Part shown: in pieces, positions 18,055 to 26,954 of the stretch
How the letters are laid out: each line of letters opens with the position of its first letter
How positions within the stretch are numbered: the stretch's first letter is position 1
Origin: Rhizobium sp. BK313
GTDB taxonomy: Bacteria; Pseudomonadota; Alphaproteobacteria; Rhizobiales; Rhizobiaceae
Length of the DNA: 64,000 nt
NCBI RefSeq assembly: GCF_014193655.1
Contig: NZ_JACHZQ010000001.1
Location: 1,984,001-2,048,000 of the forward strand
Reading direction: 5' to 3'
The notes under the pieces: model-generated
What the model was told of the DNA's origin: nothing
The model's database searches: none
Seen by the model: the letters and a program-made list of their open reading frames with translations, nothing else
Made by a program: the position numbers and the translations under genes

Positions 18055-18444
18055 TCACCGGCACACCCGCCGCGGTCCGTGACTCGGTTGGTATGTATTG
18101 TCCGAGGCGCGGTAGGATGGGTAGCGGTCGGCGCAGGCCTGTGCGCGGCCGCTGTAATAGCCTTCCGTGCGCTGCCTGTTGAAGAGCGTACCGGTCACGA
18201 AGGACTTGAAGAGCACGCCGCTGTCAGAGTCATCGTCATAGTAGCCGTCGAAGCCATGGATCTGATGGCCGCGCCAACGGCTGTTGTTGTGGCAGTGTCC
18301 ATGGTCGTGGACCTGGATAATGTCGGATTTATGCTCCGGTACCGAGAGCGTGGGCATGATGATGGCGCCGGCAGGCATGGCTACGCTTGCCGCCAGCAAT
18401 ACACCAAAACCCGCAGCCGCTATCAATCTGGTGATCGTTCGCAT
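18055..18444 (-). CDS. exported BA14K-like protein
   Basis: 129 residues with a signal peptide (MRTITRLIAAAGFGVLLAAS, cleavage near AGA). The middle is rich in His, Asp and Gly. The end (ACADRYPSYRASDNTYQPSHGPRRVC) follows the Cys-x3-Tyr-x-Ser-Tyr-x-Ser-Tyr pattern of BA14K family proteins, first described as an immunoreactive Brucella protein with lectin-like activity. Rhizobial genomes carry many such proteins. Role here unknown. Confidence 0.7.
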   Translation of the reverse strand: MRTITRLIAAAGFGVLLAASVAMPAGAIIMPTLSVPEHKSDIIQVHDHGHCHNNSRWRGHQIHGFDGYYDDDSDSGVLFKSFVTGTLFNRQRTEGYYSGRAQACADRYPSYRASDNTYQPSHGPRRVCR

Positions 18445-18625
18445 GTGTCACTCCTTCAAATTGCAACGGCGGCGGATCCAAGCAAATCTGCGTGAAAAAA
18501 CCTTGCCGCCGACCACTCCGGCATTACTTCTATATAGTGGCTTGGAGCCGCGCTCACAGATGCTTTTCCGTCTTTCTTCCAGGGCGGATTTTCATTGAAT
18601 AAGAAGTGATTAGAAAGTTACGGCG

Positions 18626-18886
18626 ATGAAGCCCCTGATTGCCCTCCTGCTATGCGCGCCGCTGCTGGCTGCATGCACGACAACCGAACAATCCCTGCAA
18701 CCGATTCCCGGCAGCATCACCTATCGCGGTCAGCCGCAAATGAAGCTGACACTATCGCCTCCAGGCACGCGGATGCAGCACCATTTCGTCAATCAGTGGG
18801 GACAGGATGTCTACGAAACCTACATCATCCAGCCGGATCGCAGTCTGAGGCTCGTCAGCAGGGAAGTGATGACCCGACCGTTCTAG
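18626..18886 (+). CDS. small lipoprotein
   Basis: 86 residues with a clear lipoprotein signal (MKPLIALLLCAPLLAAC, Cys at 17) and then a short beta-rich domain. No known family is recognised. A bidirectional terminator follows within 45 bases, so it is probably a single-gene transcript. Confidence 0.7.
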   Translation: MKPLIALLLCAPLLAACTTTEQSLQPIPGSITYRGQPQMKLTLSPPGTRMQHHFVNQWGQDVYETYIIQPDRSLRLVSREVMTRPF

Positions 18887-18927
18887 CGGTTCAGCTTTCC
18901 ACTAAATCGTGAGCAGAACCCGGCAAA

Positions 18928-18965
18928 AAAACTCCGCCGACGCGGTGTCTGCGGAGTTTTCGTTT
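18928..18965 (+). terminator. Rho-independent terminator
   Basis: Ten-base stem AAAACTCCGC/GCGGAGTTTT with a 13-base loop, then further Ts. It lies between the plus-strand lipoprotein gene and the convergent minus-strand gene at 18989 and could serve both. Confidence 0.75.
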
Positions 18966-18988
18966 TTCAGGCGGGCTGATCGCCAAGG

Positions 18989-19318
18989 CTACCAGCAGCG
19001 ATAGCAACGATGGTAGTAGGGACGGCCGTAATAGCCGTGATGGTAATGATCGTCGCTGACCGCAGCGCCGACGAGAACGCCGCCGATGATGCCGGCAGCA
19101 ACGCCTGCGGCAGCCTGGTTTTCGGCCTGCTGCGCCTGGGCCCGGTTGGCCTGGTAGGTGGTACCGACGCAGCGGCCATAACGCTGAGTCCCCGGGCGCA
19201 GACCCTGGGCCTGACAGGTCATTTCGGCACTGGCAGCAGATTCCTGCGGCGTCTGGCAGCTAGACAAAATGGTCGATATGGCGAAAAGACTGATCGCCAT
19301 GGCAGCACGTATGCGCAT
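18989..19318 (-). CDS. small lipoprotein with glycine-zipper segment
   Basis: 109 residues. The lipoprotein signal ends in LSSCQ. The middle has paired Cys (TCQAQGLRPGTQRYGRCVGTT) and a Gln/Ala-rich coil, followed by a glycine-rich hydrophobic segment (AAAGVAAGIIGGVLVGAAV) and a His/Tyr-rich tail. ATG 19318 is chosen because GGAGAAGAG precedes it. Glycine-zipper lipoproteins often sit at the outer membrane; its function is not known. Confidence 0.7.
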   Translation of the reverse strand: MRIRAAMAISLFAISTILSSCQTPQESAASAEMTCQAQGLRPGTQRYGRCVGTTYQANRAQAQQAENQAAAGVAAGIIGGVLVGAAVSDDHYHHGYYGRPYYHRCYRCW

Positions 19319-19502
19319 ACTCTTCTCCGGCAATTTAAAGTGTTGTTTCTGCGCAGCGGAGTACAGCCAAGGGTACGTAAGCGCAAGCCTCCCCTTACCA
19401 ACTAGTTAACCAGATGACACCATCGGTGCGGCATATTTCGATTGCCACGCAGCGAAGCCGGCCGAGGAGGGATTTTACGACCCGGCGCCAACAAAACGAC
19501 TT

Positions 19503-19540
19503 TAAAAACAAAGGGCCCGGCACTGTGGCCGGCCCCTTCT
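19503..19540 (-). terminator. terminator for the porin gene
   Basis: GC-rich, slightly imperfect stem (minus strand AAGGGGCCGG pairing with CCGGGCCCTT) followed on the minus strand by GTTTTTAAA. It lies about 100 bases past the porin stop. The gap 19319-19634 otherwise shows no gene. Confidence 0.65.
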
Positions 19541-19634
19541 TCCATTTTCCAATCTTATATCTGTGGCCGCATGAAATGGCAGCGATTTGCGAAATCATGC
19601 GCCAATGATCGAAGATCGGTCCAATCAGATTTGA

Positions 19635-20735
19635 TCAGAAATTCCGCTCGAAACGGAGGACGCCGGCAACCGTATCATCATTGATGAAGTCGTAGTGCAT
19701 ATAGGTCAATTCCGGTTCGATGAGCAGGTGCTGGACTGGGTTGAACCTGACGTTGGTTGTCGCCTCGAACATCTTCGAGTCGGTATAAGCGAGCTGCAGG
19801 TTCCACTTCAGCTTGTCGTTTATCGGTACACCAATGCCGCCCCATACGGCCCAATCACCCCAGCCGCACTTTGCCCCATGGACAACACCATCAGGGGTCG
19901 TGCAGGCCGATTCATCCTGATAGGAGCCGGCATACTGGTTGAGCTTATCGCCATCCGTATTCCAACCGCCCATCAGGAACGCTTCCACGCCGCCGAACTT
20001 GGCATCGATACGGGCCTTGATAGCGCCTTCCTCGACGATGGAGTCGTAGCCGCCAACGACCTTCAAGCCCAGCGTGCCGGTCGTGTAGCCCAGGCCGGCG
20101 ACGACGTTGGGCGCATAGTGGTCGGCCTTAGAGGTAACCCAAGCGCCGCCGTAGCTATCCGAGTCCGACGTCGAATTGCTGTCTTCCAACGAAATGACGC
20201 CAGTGAAGCCGTTGCCGCCATCATAGTTGTAGGTCAACTGGTTGAGTTCATACGGACCGTCATAGATCGCGTCGTCGTTGATGACGTCACCGGCATATCC
20301 GGCATAGAGGTTGTACTGCGAGTCAAGCTTGCCGACGGTGAAGCCGCCGAGACTGATATTGGCAAACAGCAGCTTCGAAGCGGTATCTCCTCCGTCATTC
20401 CATTCCCAGCGCAGGATAAGATTGGTCTTCAGGGCACCATATTCCGTGTCCGTCGCCGTATCGACATTCAACTCGGTGCGATCATGCCAGAGCGTGCCGA
20501 CCTTGCTCTTGGGATTATAGGCATCGTACCATTCGCCTTCCGTGCGGACTTTGCCGCCAATCTTGAGGCAAGTGTCCGTGCCGGGAATAAAGAAATAGCC
20601 GGTACCGTAGGCATCGCAGATACGCACATATTGCAGCGGCTCGGGTTCGGCCGCAACGATGGCGTCCGCAGCATGGGCGCCGGTCACCGCTGCCATTGCA
20701 GCAGCGGAGCCGAGAAGAAGGCTCTTGATGTTCAT
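19635..20735 (-). CDS. RopA/Omp2b-type porin
   Basis: 366 residues of the alphaproteobacterial porin family (Porin_2). It has a signal peptide ending AHAADAIVAAEPEP, followed by the family signature YVRICDAYGTGYFFIPGTDTC, and a C-terminal aromatic residue (RFERNF), as needed for outer-membrane insertion. Predicted to form a general diffusion channel. ATG 20735 is chosen because GGAGA precedes it and because it starts the MNIKSLLLGSAAA signal shared by rhizobial RopA porins. Confidence 0.92.
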   Translation of the reverse strand: MNIKSLLLGSAAAMAAVTGAHAADAIVAAEPEPLQYVRICDAYGTGYFFIPGTDTCLKIGGKVRTEGEWYDAYNPKSKVGTLWHDRTELNVDTATDTEYGALKTNLILRWEWNDGGDTASKLLFANISLGGFTVGKLDSQYNLYAGYAGDVINDDAIYDGPYELNQLTYNYDGGNGFTGVISLEDSNSTSDSDSYGGAWVTSKADHYAPNVVAGLGYTTGTLGLKVVGGYDSIVEEGAIKARIDAKFGGVEAFLMGGWNTDGDKLNQYAGSYQDESACTTPDGVVHGAKCGWGDWAVWGGIGVPINDKLKWNLQLAYTDSKMFEATTNVRFNPVQHLLIEPELTYMHYDFINDDTVAGVLRFERNF

Positions 20736-21133
20736 GGTGTCTCCATTCGAATGTCCACCAGGAATGGGCTTGCGGCGGACAGTGTCGGGCCGCCCCATTA
20801 ACCTGATCTAAGTCCCCCTCATGGTGAGGGCGAAGCAATGAAGCTTCGACGCCGAAGCTGGACCCGGCACCGGGACCTTGCAAGTTAATAAGTAAGGCAT
20901 ACTAATTGTCACATTAATGTAGAATCCTATAAGTGACAAAAATATCACTTACATTTGCCCTTATATGTAGCAATTGCTCACAATGAAGCGTCTAGGAATT
21001 GTCATCCTTCATCAGCAACGTATTTTAGTTGTGTTGAATGATCGCGATAAATAAATACAATCCGCGGGCCGGGATTACCGTGTCTCTGACAGCCGAACGC
21101 CGGTGCAGATGACCAGATCAGCAGGAAAAGCTC
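20736..21133. other. AT-rich intergenic region upstream of the porin
   Basis: About 400 bases without a gene. The part from 20880 to 21060 is clearly AT-rich and should hold the porin promoter and, on the other strand, that of the small secreted protein at 21134. The only strong symmetry seen is the repeat at 20930-20951. Confidence 0.5.
20930..20951. promoter_or_regulatory. inverted repeat upstream of the porin gene
   Basis: Seven-base arms TAAGTGA and TCACTTA separated by eight bases, about 200 bases upstream of the porin start. The size and spacing suit a dimeric regulator site. No regulator is identified. Confidence 0.35.
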
Positions 21134-21421
21134 ATGTTTTTCAGGATTTTAAGCGTATCTCTCCTCACCGTCGGCATGGTCACGACGGCAATGGCGGAGT
21201 CCAACGGCCGTGGATTTGGCGGCGATCGCGGCGGCTGGGGCGATAGTCCGGGCGCGGACGACTACGGCAACTATCGCAACACCATTACCGGTGGAGGCGA
21301 CACGAGCGACACGGACGAAAAAGACCCGAACGCGTGCTGGACGCTGCCCCGCTCCGCCGACGGCAAATCGATCGTTGCGCCAAGCCAGGCAAATCCGGTC
21401 GTTCCACGCAGGTGTAACTGA
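21134..21421 (+). CDS. small secreted Gly/Asp-rich protein
   Basis: 95 residues: a signal peptide (MFFRILSVSLLTVGMVTTAMAE) followed by a Gly/Asp-rich low-complexity part and a C-terminal segment with two Cys (ACWTLPRSADGK and PRRC). No domain recognised. Probably exported to the periplasm or beyond. Confidence 0.6.
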   Translation: MFFRILSVSLLTVGMVTTAMAESNGRGFGGDRGGWGDSPGADDYGNYRNTITGGGDTSDTDEKDPNACWTLPRSADGKSIVAPSQANPVVPRRCN

Positions 21422-21590
21422 TCTCCCAATTCGCAGATAGGCGGGGATTTCGGCAAACGGTCGATCCGCCTCCAGGCGCCAGCCGAACCCACCTGGTTGC
21501 GCGGCGTTCAGCGCGCAATTCCAGGCGCTGCGTCAGCGACATCACAAACATCAGGTAGAGGAGAAGAGTTTCTCAGAGTGCGGCGTTGCT

Positions 21591-22127
21591 TTACCGCACC
21601 TGATCCAGCAGTCGCTTGCACTCCAGCAGGTCGTAGAGCGTCTCCTGCAACAGTGCCCGATCTTCCTTGCCGACACTCGATTTGCCGATGGAAACATCAG
21701 GAACTTCGTCTTCCCCGCTGACGAAATTAAAGAAGCGGCGGCTGATCGGCGCCTTGGCGCGGCCGACGATCTGGTCATCGTCGGGTGAGCCGACGCGCGG
21801 CTCGGCCACGGCCGGCTCTTGCGTGGCAGCGGCAAGTGCCTCGACGCTCGCGAGATCGCCATGGCCGACGGCAATAACGAATTTGTTGCCATTGGTTTTC
21901 AGAAGCTTCTGAACACCCTTGATCGTATAGCCGTGGTCATAGAGCAGATGGCGGATGCCGTTCAGCAGGTCGACGTCTTCCGGACGATAGTAGCGCCGGC
22001 CGCCGCCGCGCTTCATCGGCTTGATCTGAGGGAAACGGGTTTCCCAGAAACGCAGGACATGCTGCGGCAGATCAAGGTCTTCCGCGACTTCGCTGATCGT
22101 GCGAAAAGCATCCGGGCTCTTGTCCAT
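21591..22127 (-). CDS. MerR-family transcriptional regulator
   Basis: 178 residues. The N-terminal winged helix is intact ([20 protein letters not shown], then [20 protein letters not shown] and [23 protein letters not shown]). The C-terminal region is Ala/Glu-rich with no recognisable metal-binding cysteines. It sits downstream of ihfA, a conserved arrangement in Rhizobiales. ATG 22127 is chosen because GGGAG lies 7 nt upstream. Target and effector are unknown. Confidence 0.9.
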   Translation of the reverse strand: MDKSPDAFRTISEVAEDLDLPQHVLRFWETRFPQIKPMKRGGGRRYYRPEDVDLLNGIRHLLYDHGYTIKGVQKLLKTNGNKFVIAVGHGDLASVEALAAATQEPAVAEPRVGSPDDDQIVGRAKAPISRRFFNFVSGEDEVPDVSIGKSSVGKEDRALLQETLYDLLECKRLLDQVR

Positions 22128-22362
22128 CGTCATACTCCCACAGCATGACTCCGGCGCCATTCAGGCCAGATCATGCGAAACCGGATATCCGCACCGCGGC
22201 TCATCGCGATACGACTCATCACATTTCAACGGTTTGCCGGGAGAAATTCAAGTCGTCTCTTCAGCTCTTTCACAAGCAAGCCGAAAAATAACCGCGAAAG
22301 GCTTGGAAAACAGCGTGCCAGCACGCGTGCCGCGGGCGCTGCCAATGTCTGTCTTGAGTGGA

Positions 22363-22701
22363 TCAGGAAACGGGGTTTGCCGGCCGGGCTTTTGCCTTGC
22401 GGCTGGCATGGGCCTTCAGGATGCGCGTCTTAAGAACATTGGACGCCTTGAACGTCATCACGCGGCGCGGAGAGATGGGCACCTCCTCGCCGGTCTTCGG
22501 ATTTCGACCGATGCGTTCATTCTTATCGCGCACCTGAAACGTCGCGAAGGAGGAGAGTTTTACAGTCTCGCCACGCACGATGGCGTTGCAAATTTCATCG
22601 ATAACCGTTTCGACGAGTTCCGCCGATTCGGTCCGGGAGAGGCCGACTTTCCGGAATACCGACTCCGCCAAGTCCGCGCGCGTCACTGTCTTGCCCGTCA
22701 T
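22363..22701 (-). CDS. ihfA: integration host factor subunit alpha
   Basis: 112 residues of the HU/IHF family. [26 protein letters not shown] is the alpha-subunit N-terminus, and the DNA-intercalating arm carries [15 protein letters not shown]. It bends DNA as a heterodimer with IHF-beta, which is encoded elsewhere. The C-terminal tail ([10 protein letters not shown]) is longer than in E. coli, as usual for rhizobia. Downstream of plsX-fabH on the same strand. Confidence 0.96.
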   Translation of the reverse strand: MTGKTVTRADLAESVFRKVGLSRTESAELVETVIDEICNAIVRGETVKLSSFATFQVRDKNERIGRNPKTGEEVPISPRRVMTFKASNVLKTRILKAHASRKAKARPANPVS

Positions 22702-22808
22702 AGTTCCCCGCCCATATTGCTACGTAATTTTATCCAAGCTGCAAGAGACTATTGCCCTTGCACCAAACGGTCAAGCTCTTGTTAGGAATCGGATTTTAGA
22801 GACGCGGC

Positions 22809-23780
22809 CTACCAGCGCAGCAGGACGGCGCCCCAGGTAAAACCGCCGCCCATGGCTTCCAGCATCACCAGATCGCCCTTCTTGATTCGTCCGTCACCTG
22901 CCGCAACGGCAAGCGCGAGCGGGATCGATGCTGCTGAAGTATTGCCATGAAGGTCCACGGTAATCACAACCTTCTCGGGAGCAATTCCGAGCTTTTTGGC
23001 CGAGCCGTCGATGATGCGGCGGTTTGCCTGATGCGGCACCAACCAGTCGAGATCATCGGCTGTCAGCCCTGCGGCGTCGAAGGTGGCCTGGATGACATCC
23101 GTGATCATCCCGACCGCATGTTTGAACACCTCCCGGCCCGCCATGTGCAGCACGCCGACCGTTCCCGTCGAGGAAGGGCCGCCGTCGACATAGAGCTTGT
23201 CCTTGTGCGCTCCATCGGAACGCAGGCTGGCCGTCAGCACGCCACGGTCGGTGCTGACGCCGGTCCCCTCGCCTGCCTCCAGAATAATCGCACCGGCGCC
23301 GTCGCCGAAGAGGACGCAGGTCGTGCGGTCCGTCCAGTCAAGAATGCGGGAAAATGTTTCGGCGCCGATGATGAGGACGCGCTTTGCAAGGCCACCACGG
23401 ATATAGGCGTCGGCGGTCGTCACCGCATAGACGAAGCCCGTACAGACGGCCTGGACATCGAAGGCGAAGCCATGATGCATGCCGAGGCGGCTCTGGATGT
23501 TCACAGCAGTCGCAGGAAACGTGTTATCCGGCGTCGAGGTGGCGACGATGATCAGATCGAGATCATCTGCCGTCAGGCCGGCATTGGCAAGCGCCGCCCG
23601 CGCCGCTTGCTCGCCGAGCGAGGCGGTCGTTTCGCCTTCGCCGGCGATATAACGCTGGCGAATGCCGGTGCGCTGCACAATCCAGTCGTCGCTGGTGTCG
23701 ACGACTTGCTCCATCTCGCGATTGGTCATGGCGCGCTTGGGGAGCGCCGACCCAAATCCGCGAACAACTGAACGGATCAT
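22809..23780 (-). CDS. fabH: 3-oxoacyl-ACP synthase III (KAS III)
   Basis: 323 residues. Starts fatty-acid synthesis by condensing acetyl-CoA with malonyl-ACP. The catalytic Cys is in [11 protein letters not shown], with the His and Asn of the triad in VPHQANRRI and [12 protein letters not shown] 23780 gives the normal FabH N-terminus ([14 protein letters not shown]). It lies 19 nt after plsX, so the two are co-transcribed. Confidence 0.97.
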   Translation of the reverse strand: MIRSVVRGFGSALPKRAMTNREMEQVVDTSDDWIVQRTGIRQRYIAGEGETTASLGEQAARAALANAGLTADDLDLIIVATSTPDNTFPATAVNIQSRLGMHHGFAFDVQAVCTGFVYAVTTADAYIRGGLAKRVLIIGAETFSRILDWTDRTTCVLFGDGAGAIILEAGEGTGVSTDRGVLTASLRSDGAHKDKLYVDGGPSSTGTVGVLHMAGREVFKHAVGMITDVIQATFDAAGLTADDLDWLVPHQANRRIIDGSAKKLGIAPEKVVITVDLHGNTSAASIPLALAVAAGDGRIKKGDLVMLEAMGGGFTWGAVLLRW

Positions 23781-23799
23781 TCTTGTTATACCCCGTCGC

Positions 23800-24846
23800 T
23801 CATGCCGCTTCCGGTCCGATCGGCGGCTGCCGTTTGGCATGATATTTTTTCAGATCGTTTTCGATTTTTTGAGTGAGGCCATTCTTGGCCATGTCATAGC
23901 CGACATCGATGGCGGCCGCGAAGGCCTCGGCATTGGCGCCGCCATGGCTCTTGATGACGATACCGTTGAGGCCGAGGAAAACCCCGCCATTAACCTTGCT
24001 CGGATCGAGCTTCTCACGCAACAGGTCGAAGGCGCCCTTGGCGAAGATATAACCGATGCGGGCGAGCAGCGTGCGCGTCATGGCGGAGCGCAGATAGGCG
24101 CCGATCTGCTTTGCCGTACCCTCGGCGGCCTTCAGCGCGATATTGCCGGAAAAGCCCTCCGTCACCACCACATCGACCGTGCCCTTGCCGATATCGTCGC
24201 CCTCGACGAAACCGAAATATTCGAGCGATTCAAGATTGGCTTCGCGGATCAGGCGGCCGGCTTCCTTGACATCTTCCTGGCCCTTGATTTCTTCGACACC
24301 AACATTCAGCAGTCCGATGGTCGGTCGCTCGATCTCGAAGAGCGCGCGCGCCATGGCGCCGCCCATCAAGGCGAAATCGAGCAATTGCTGCGAATCAGCG
24401 CCGATCGTCGCGCCCACATCGAGCACAATGCTTTCGCCCCGCAATGTCGGCCAGATCGCGGCGATTGCAGGACGTTCGATATTGGCCATGGTGCGCAGGC
24501 AGAACTTCGCCATGGCCATCAGCGCACCGGTATTGCCGGCGGAAACGACCACATCGGCATCGCCAGTTTTCACCGCCTCGATCGAGCGCCACATGCTGGA
24601 TATGTAGCGGCCGCGGCGCAGCGCCTGGCTCGGCTTTTCATCCATGCTGATAGCGACATCGCACTCGTGAAAGACGGATTTTTCGCGGAGTTTCGGATAT
24701 TTACCGAGGATCGCTTCGCACCGTTCCTTCATGCCGTACATGATGAAGGTAATATCGGGATGCCTATCCAGCGCCTTGGCCGCGCCAGGAATAACAACCT
24801 CAGGGCCGAAGTCGCCACCCATTAGGTCAAGAGAAATTCTGATCAC
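23800..24846 (-). CDS. plsX: phosphate acyltransferase PlsX
   Basis: 348 residues. Makes acyl-phosphate from acyl-ACP for phospholipid synthesis. The N-terminus [22 protein letters not shown] and the [12 protein letters not shown] and [16 protein letters not shown] segments are diagnostic. First of the plsX-fabH-ihfA-merR run, downstream of the yceD gene. Confidence 0.97.
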   Translation of the reverse strand: MIRISLDLMGGDFGPEVVIPGAAKALDRHPDITFIMYGMKERCEAILGKYPKLREKSVFHECDVAISMDEKPSQALRRGRYISSMWRSIEAVKTGDADVVVSAGNTGALMAMAKFCLRTMANIERPAIAAIWPTLRGESIVLDVGATIGADSQQLLDFALMGGAMARALFEIERPTIGLLNVGVEEIKGQEDVKEAGRLIREANLESLEYFGFVEGDDIGKGTVDVVVTEGFSGNIALKAAEGTAKQIGAYLRSAMTRTLLARIGYIFAKGAFDLLREKLDPSKVNGGVFLGLNGIVIKSHGGANAEAFAAAIDVGYDMAKNGLTQKIENDLKKYHAKRQPPIGPEAA

Positions 24847-24948
24847 GCGTCCCTAGTCCTTCTTGTCCGCCGGGCCCGGCGAAATTGGCGTCAAAATACC
24901 GGTTTCTCCCCGCGTTACAACTGAATTGTGTTCAATTACCAGGGTGAT

Positions 24949-25506
24949 CTATTCCTTTTTCCAGTCTTTCAAGACCGCGAATGGCGAGGGTTTCTTGTCC
25001 TCTTCGCCTGTGTCCTCGATGTGATCCTCGAACTCGATACCGGGCTTGCGCGGGTAAGGATCGATGGCAAGCGCGGCAAATTCGGTCACGACAGCGCCGG
25101 CATCAATCGTATCGCCGGTGAACGTTTCCGGAAGATCCGGACCGTCGGGATCGAGCACCATTTCGCCGGCATCCATGGACGGGGCGCGTGCCAGCTTCGA
25201 ATCCTCCGGGATGAAAATATGCTCGAAATTCTCATCGATCTCCGATTCGACCGGATCGAGCGTGACGACACAGGCCTGGACGATCTTCGCGCGAACATTG
25301 CCCTTGACGCGGATGCCATCGCGCTTCCAGCGCGAAATCTTCAGATCGGCCGCGAGCTTCTCCACGGAAAGCACTTCCCAAAGCTTGGCCAGGCCCGCAA
25401 GCTCCCGGCTATCCGCTTCGAGATGCACATCAACCGGGTTGGCGGAGATATGGCCGACCTTCACTGAATAGGAAAAGGGCGTTTCGTCGGAGTTGGGTCT
25501 TTTCAT
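24949..25506 (-). CDS. YceD/DUF177 family protein
   Basis: 185 residues of the DUF177 (YceD) family. The characteristic part is the CVVTLDPVESEIDENFEHIF segment with its conserved Cys, followed by acidic sequence (EFAALAIDPYPRKPG) in which the AALAIDPYPR motif is typical. Bacterial YceD is linked to 23S rRNA accumulation, and the gene usually precedes plsX, as here. It lies 9 nt after the cytochrome bc1 chaperone gene. Confidence 0.9.
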   Translation of the reverse strand: MKRPNSDETPFSYSVKVGHISANPVDVHLEADSRELAGLAKLWEVLSVEKLAADLKISRWKRDGIRVKGNVRAKIVQACVVTLDPVESEIDENFEHIFIPEDSKLARAPSMDAGEMVLDPDGPDLPETFTGDTIDAGAVVTEFAALAIDPYPRKPGIEFEDHIEDTGEEDKKPSPFAVLKDWKKE

Positions 25507-25515
25507 TTTTGTCTC

Positions 25516-26094
25516 CTAAGGTGCGTCTTTGCCAGCGTGAGGTACGGCGTCATCGATCTGAGACGGCTGCGGGAGTGTCGCGGAGCCGGTGGCGATCTCC
25601 GTTTCGGTAACTCCTGCCAGATGCGCCTCTGCCGTCATCATCCAATCCGCCAGTCCGGTCATCGGGGGAGCACCCTCGCCTGCCTTGGGGTAGATATTGC
25701 GCTGAAGTGCGACGGCCAGCGCGGTCCTGTCATTACCGTCCATCGCGGCGGCATAGCTTTCCAGCCGCCCATAAAACATGCCGGCCAGTTTCTTCATCCG
25801 CTTCGGCACGCTGTTGTCGCCAATTCCAAGTTCGCGGATGGAATAATCGATATCCTCGAAAAAGGCATCGACGATTTCCTGCGCGAGCTCCTGGCCGCTG
25901 GTCTCGGACGAACGCGTCCGGCGGAAAAACAGGATCATCACCACCGACAGCAGCTCGAAACGGCCCATAACCGTGTCGGGCACGTCATAATCCGTATAGA
26001 AACCCGGCTGCCGCGCCATGGAGGTCAGGACGTCATACTGCCTGACGACGATGATCTGGTTATGATTTCTTTTGCGGAAGAGCCCAAAAATCAT
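25516..26094 (-). CDS. ubiquinol-cytochrome c chaperone (CBP3-like)
   Basis: 192 residues of the Ubiq_cyt_C_chap family. Visible are YDVLTSMARQPGFYTDYDVPDT, FELLSVVMILFFRR and the DAFFEDIDYSIRELGIGD segment. CBP3-type proteins assist assembly of the bc1 complex. ATG 26094 gives the family N-terminus (MIFGLFRKRNH); the open frame further upstream is not protein-like. Divergent from bamE and directly upstream of yceD. Confidence 0.88.
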   Translation of the reverse strand: MIFGLFRKRNHNQIIVVRQYDVLTSMARQPGFYTDYDVPDTVMGRFELLSVVMILFFRRTRSSETSGQELAQEIVDAFFEDIDYSIRELGIGDNSVPKRMKKLAGMFYGRLESYAAAMDGNDRTALAVALQRNIYPKAGEGAPPMTGLADWMMTAEAHLAGVTETEIATGSATLPQPSQIDDAVPHAGKDAP

Positions 26095-26373
26095 GAAAAT
26101 TCCCGGAATTGGCTCATTCAGAGCGCCCCGTTGCGCTCGGCCTTGTTGCATCCACTTGAAAGCTGGTTTACCGAAGCAGGCGCGAATTGCAATGCCGTTT
26201 GTGCCCACTTCAAGGTCCCGCCCCAAACCGTCGTCACACTGTGCATGATTGGTGATGAAGAGTGCCGAACAACATCGCTGAGGCCTCCGCAATCGCGGAA
26301 TGGCCACAATGATGTGCACAGCAAGGTCATATCGGCCGCTCGGCCATCGGTTTGATTCATTAGGGGAGATGAG

Positions 26374-26883
26374 ATGTCGTTGACGAGACGGTATTTCAAG
26401 TCTGACAGAACTTTCATCAGTAGTGCCGCTATCGCCCTGGTGATTGCGACCGCGGGGCTCACGGGCTGCCAGACCAGCGAGGTCATGAACAACGGCTACA
26501 TCTTCGACCAGCAATCGCTCAATCTCGTGCCTGTCGGCTCGAGCCGCGAGCAGGTGCTGCTTTCGCTCGGAACGCCGTCGACGACAGCGACCTTCGATGG
26601 CGAAGTCTTCTATTACATCTCCCAGAAGCGCACACGCGCCGTGGCCTTCATGAAGCCGAAGCTGGTCGACCAGAACATTCTGGCGATCTATTTCGACAAG
26701 GACGGCGTGGTGAAGCAGGAAGCCAACTACACGCTGAAGGACGGCAAGGTCTTCGATATGATCAGCCGCACGACGCCGACCGGCGGTCGCGACATCACCT
26801 TCCTGCAACAGATTCTGCAGGGCGGCGGCAACGGTATCAACGGTGCGAAGAACTTCCTCAACAACCTCAATCCGGGCCAATAA
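26374..26883 (+). CDS. bamE: outer-membrane assembly lipoprotein BamE
   Basis: 169 residues. A lipoprotein signal with lipobox LTGC (Cys about residue 32) is followed by the SmpA/OmlA domain (GYIFDQQSLNLVPVGSSREQ, then VLLSLGTPSTTATFDGEVFYYIS). It is a subunit of the BAM complex that inserts outer-membrane beta-barrels. ATG 26374 has GGGGAG upstream. The C-terminal ~50 residues extend past the E. coli protein, as in other rhizobia. Ends in a strong terminator. Confidence 0.93.
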   Translation: MSLTRRYFKSDRTFISSAAIALVIATAGLTGCQTSEVMNNGYIFDQQSLNLVPVGSSREQVLLSLGTPSTTATFDGEVFYYISQKRTRAVAFMKPKLVDQNILAIYFDKDGVVKQEANYTLKDGKVFDMISRTTPTGGRDITFLQQILQGGGNGINGAKNFLNNLNPGQ

Positions 26884-26901
26884 GCCGGATAGACCGCATC
26901 A

Positions 26902-26934
26902 AAAAACCCGCGAAGCCAGGCTTCGCGGGTTTTT
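26902..26934. terminator. bidirectional Rho-independent terminator
   Basis: A near-perfect 16-base palindrome, with A-runs before and T-runs after a CCCGCGAAGCC stem. It lies between the convergent bamE and hppA genes and can serve both strands. Confidence 0.92.
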
Positions 26935-26954
26935 CATTTGTTCGGCGTTCGCCT

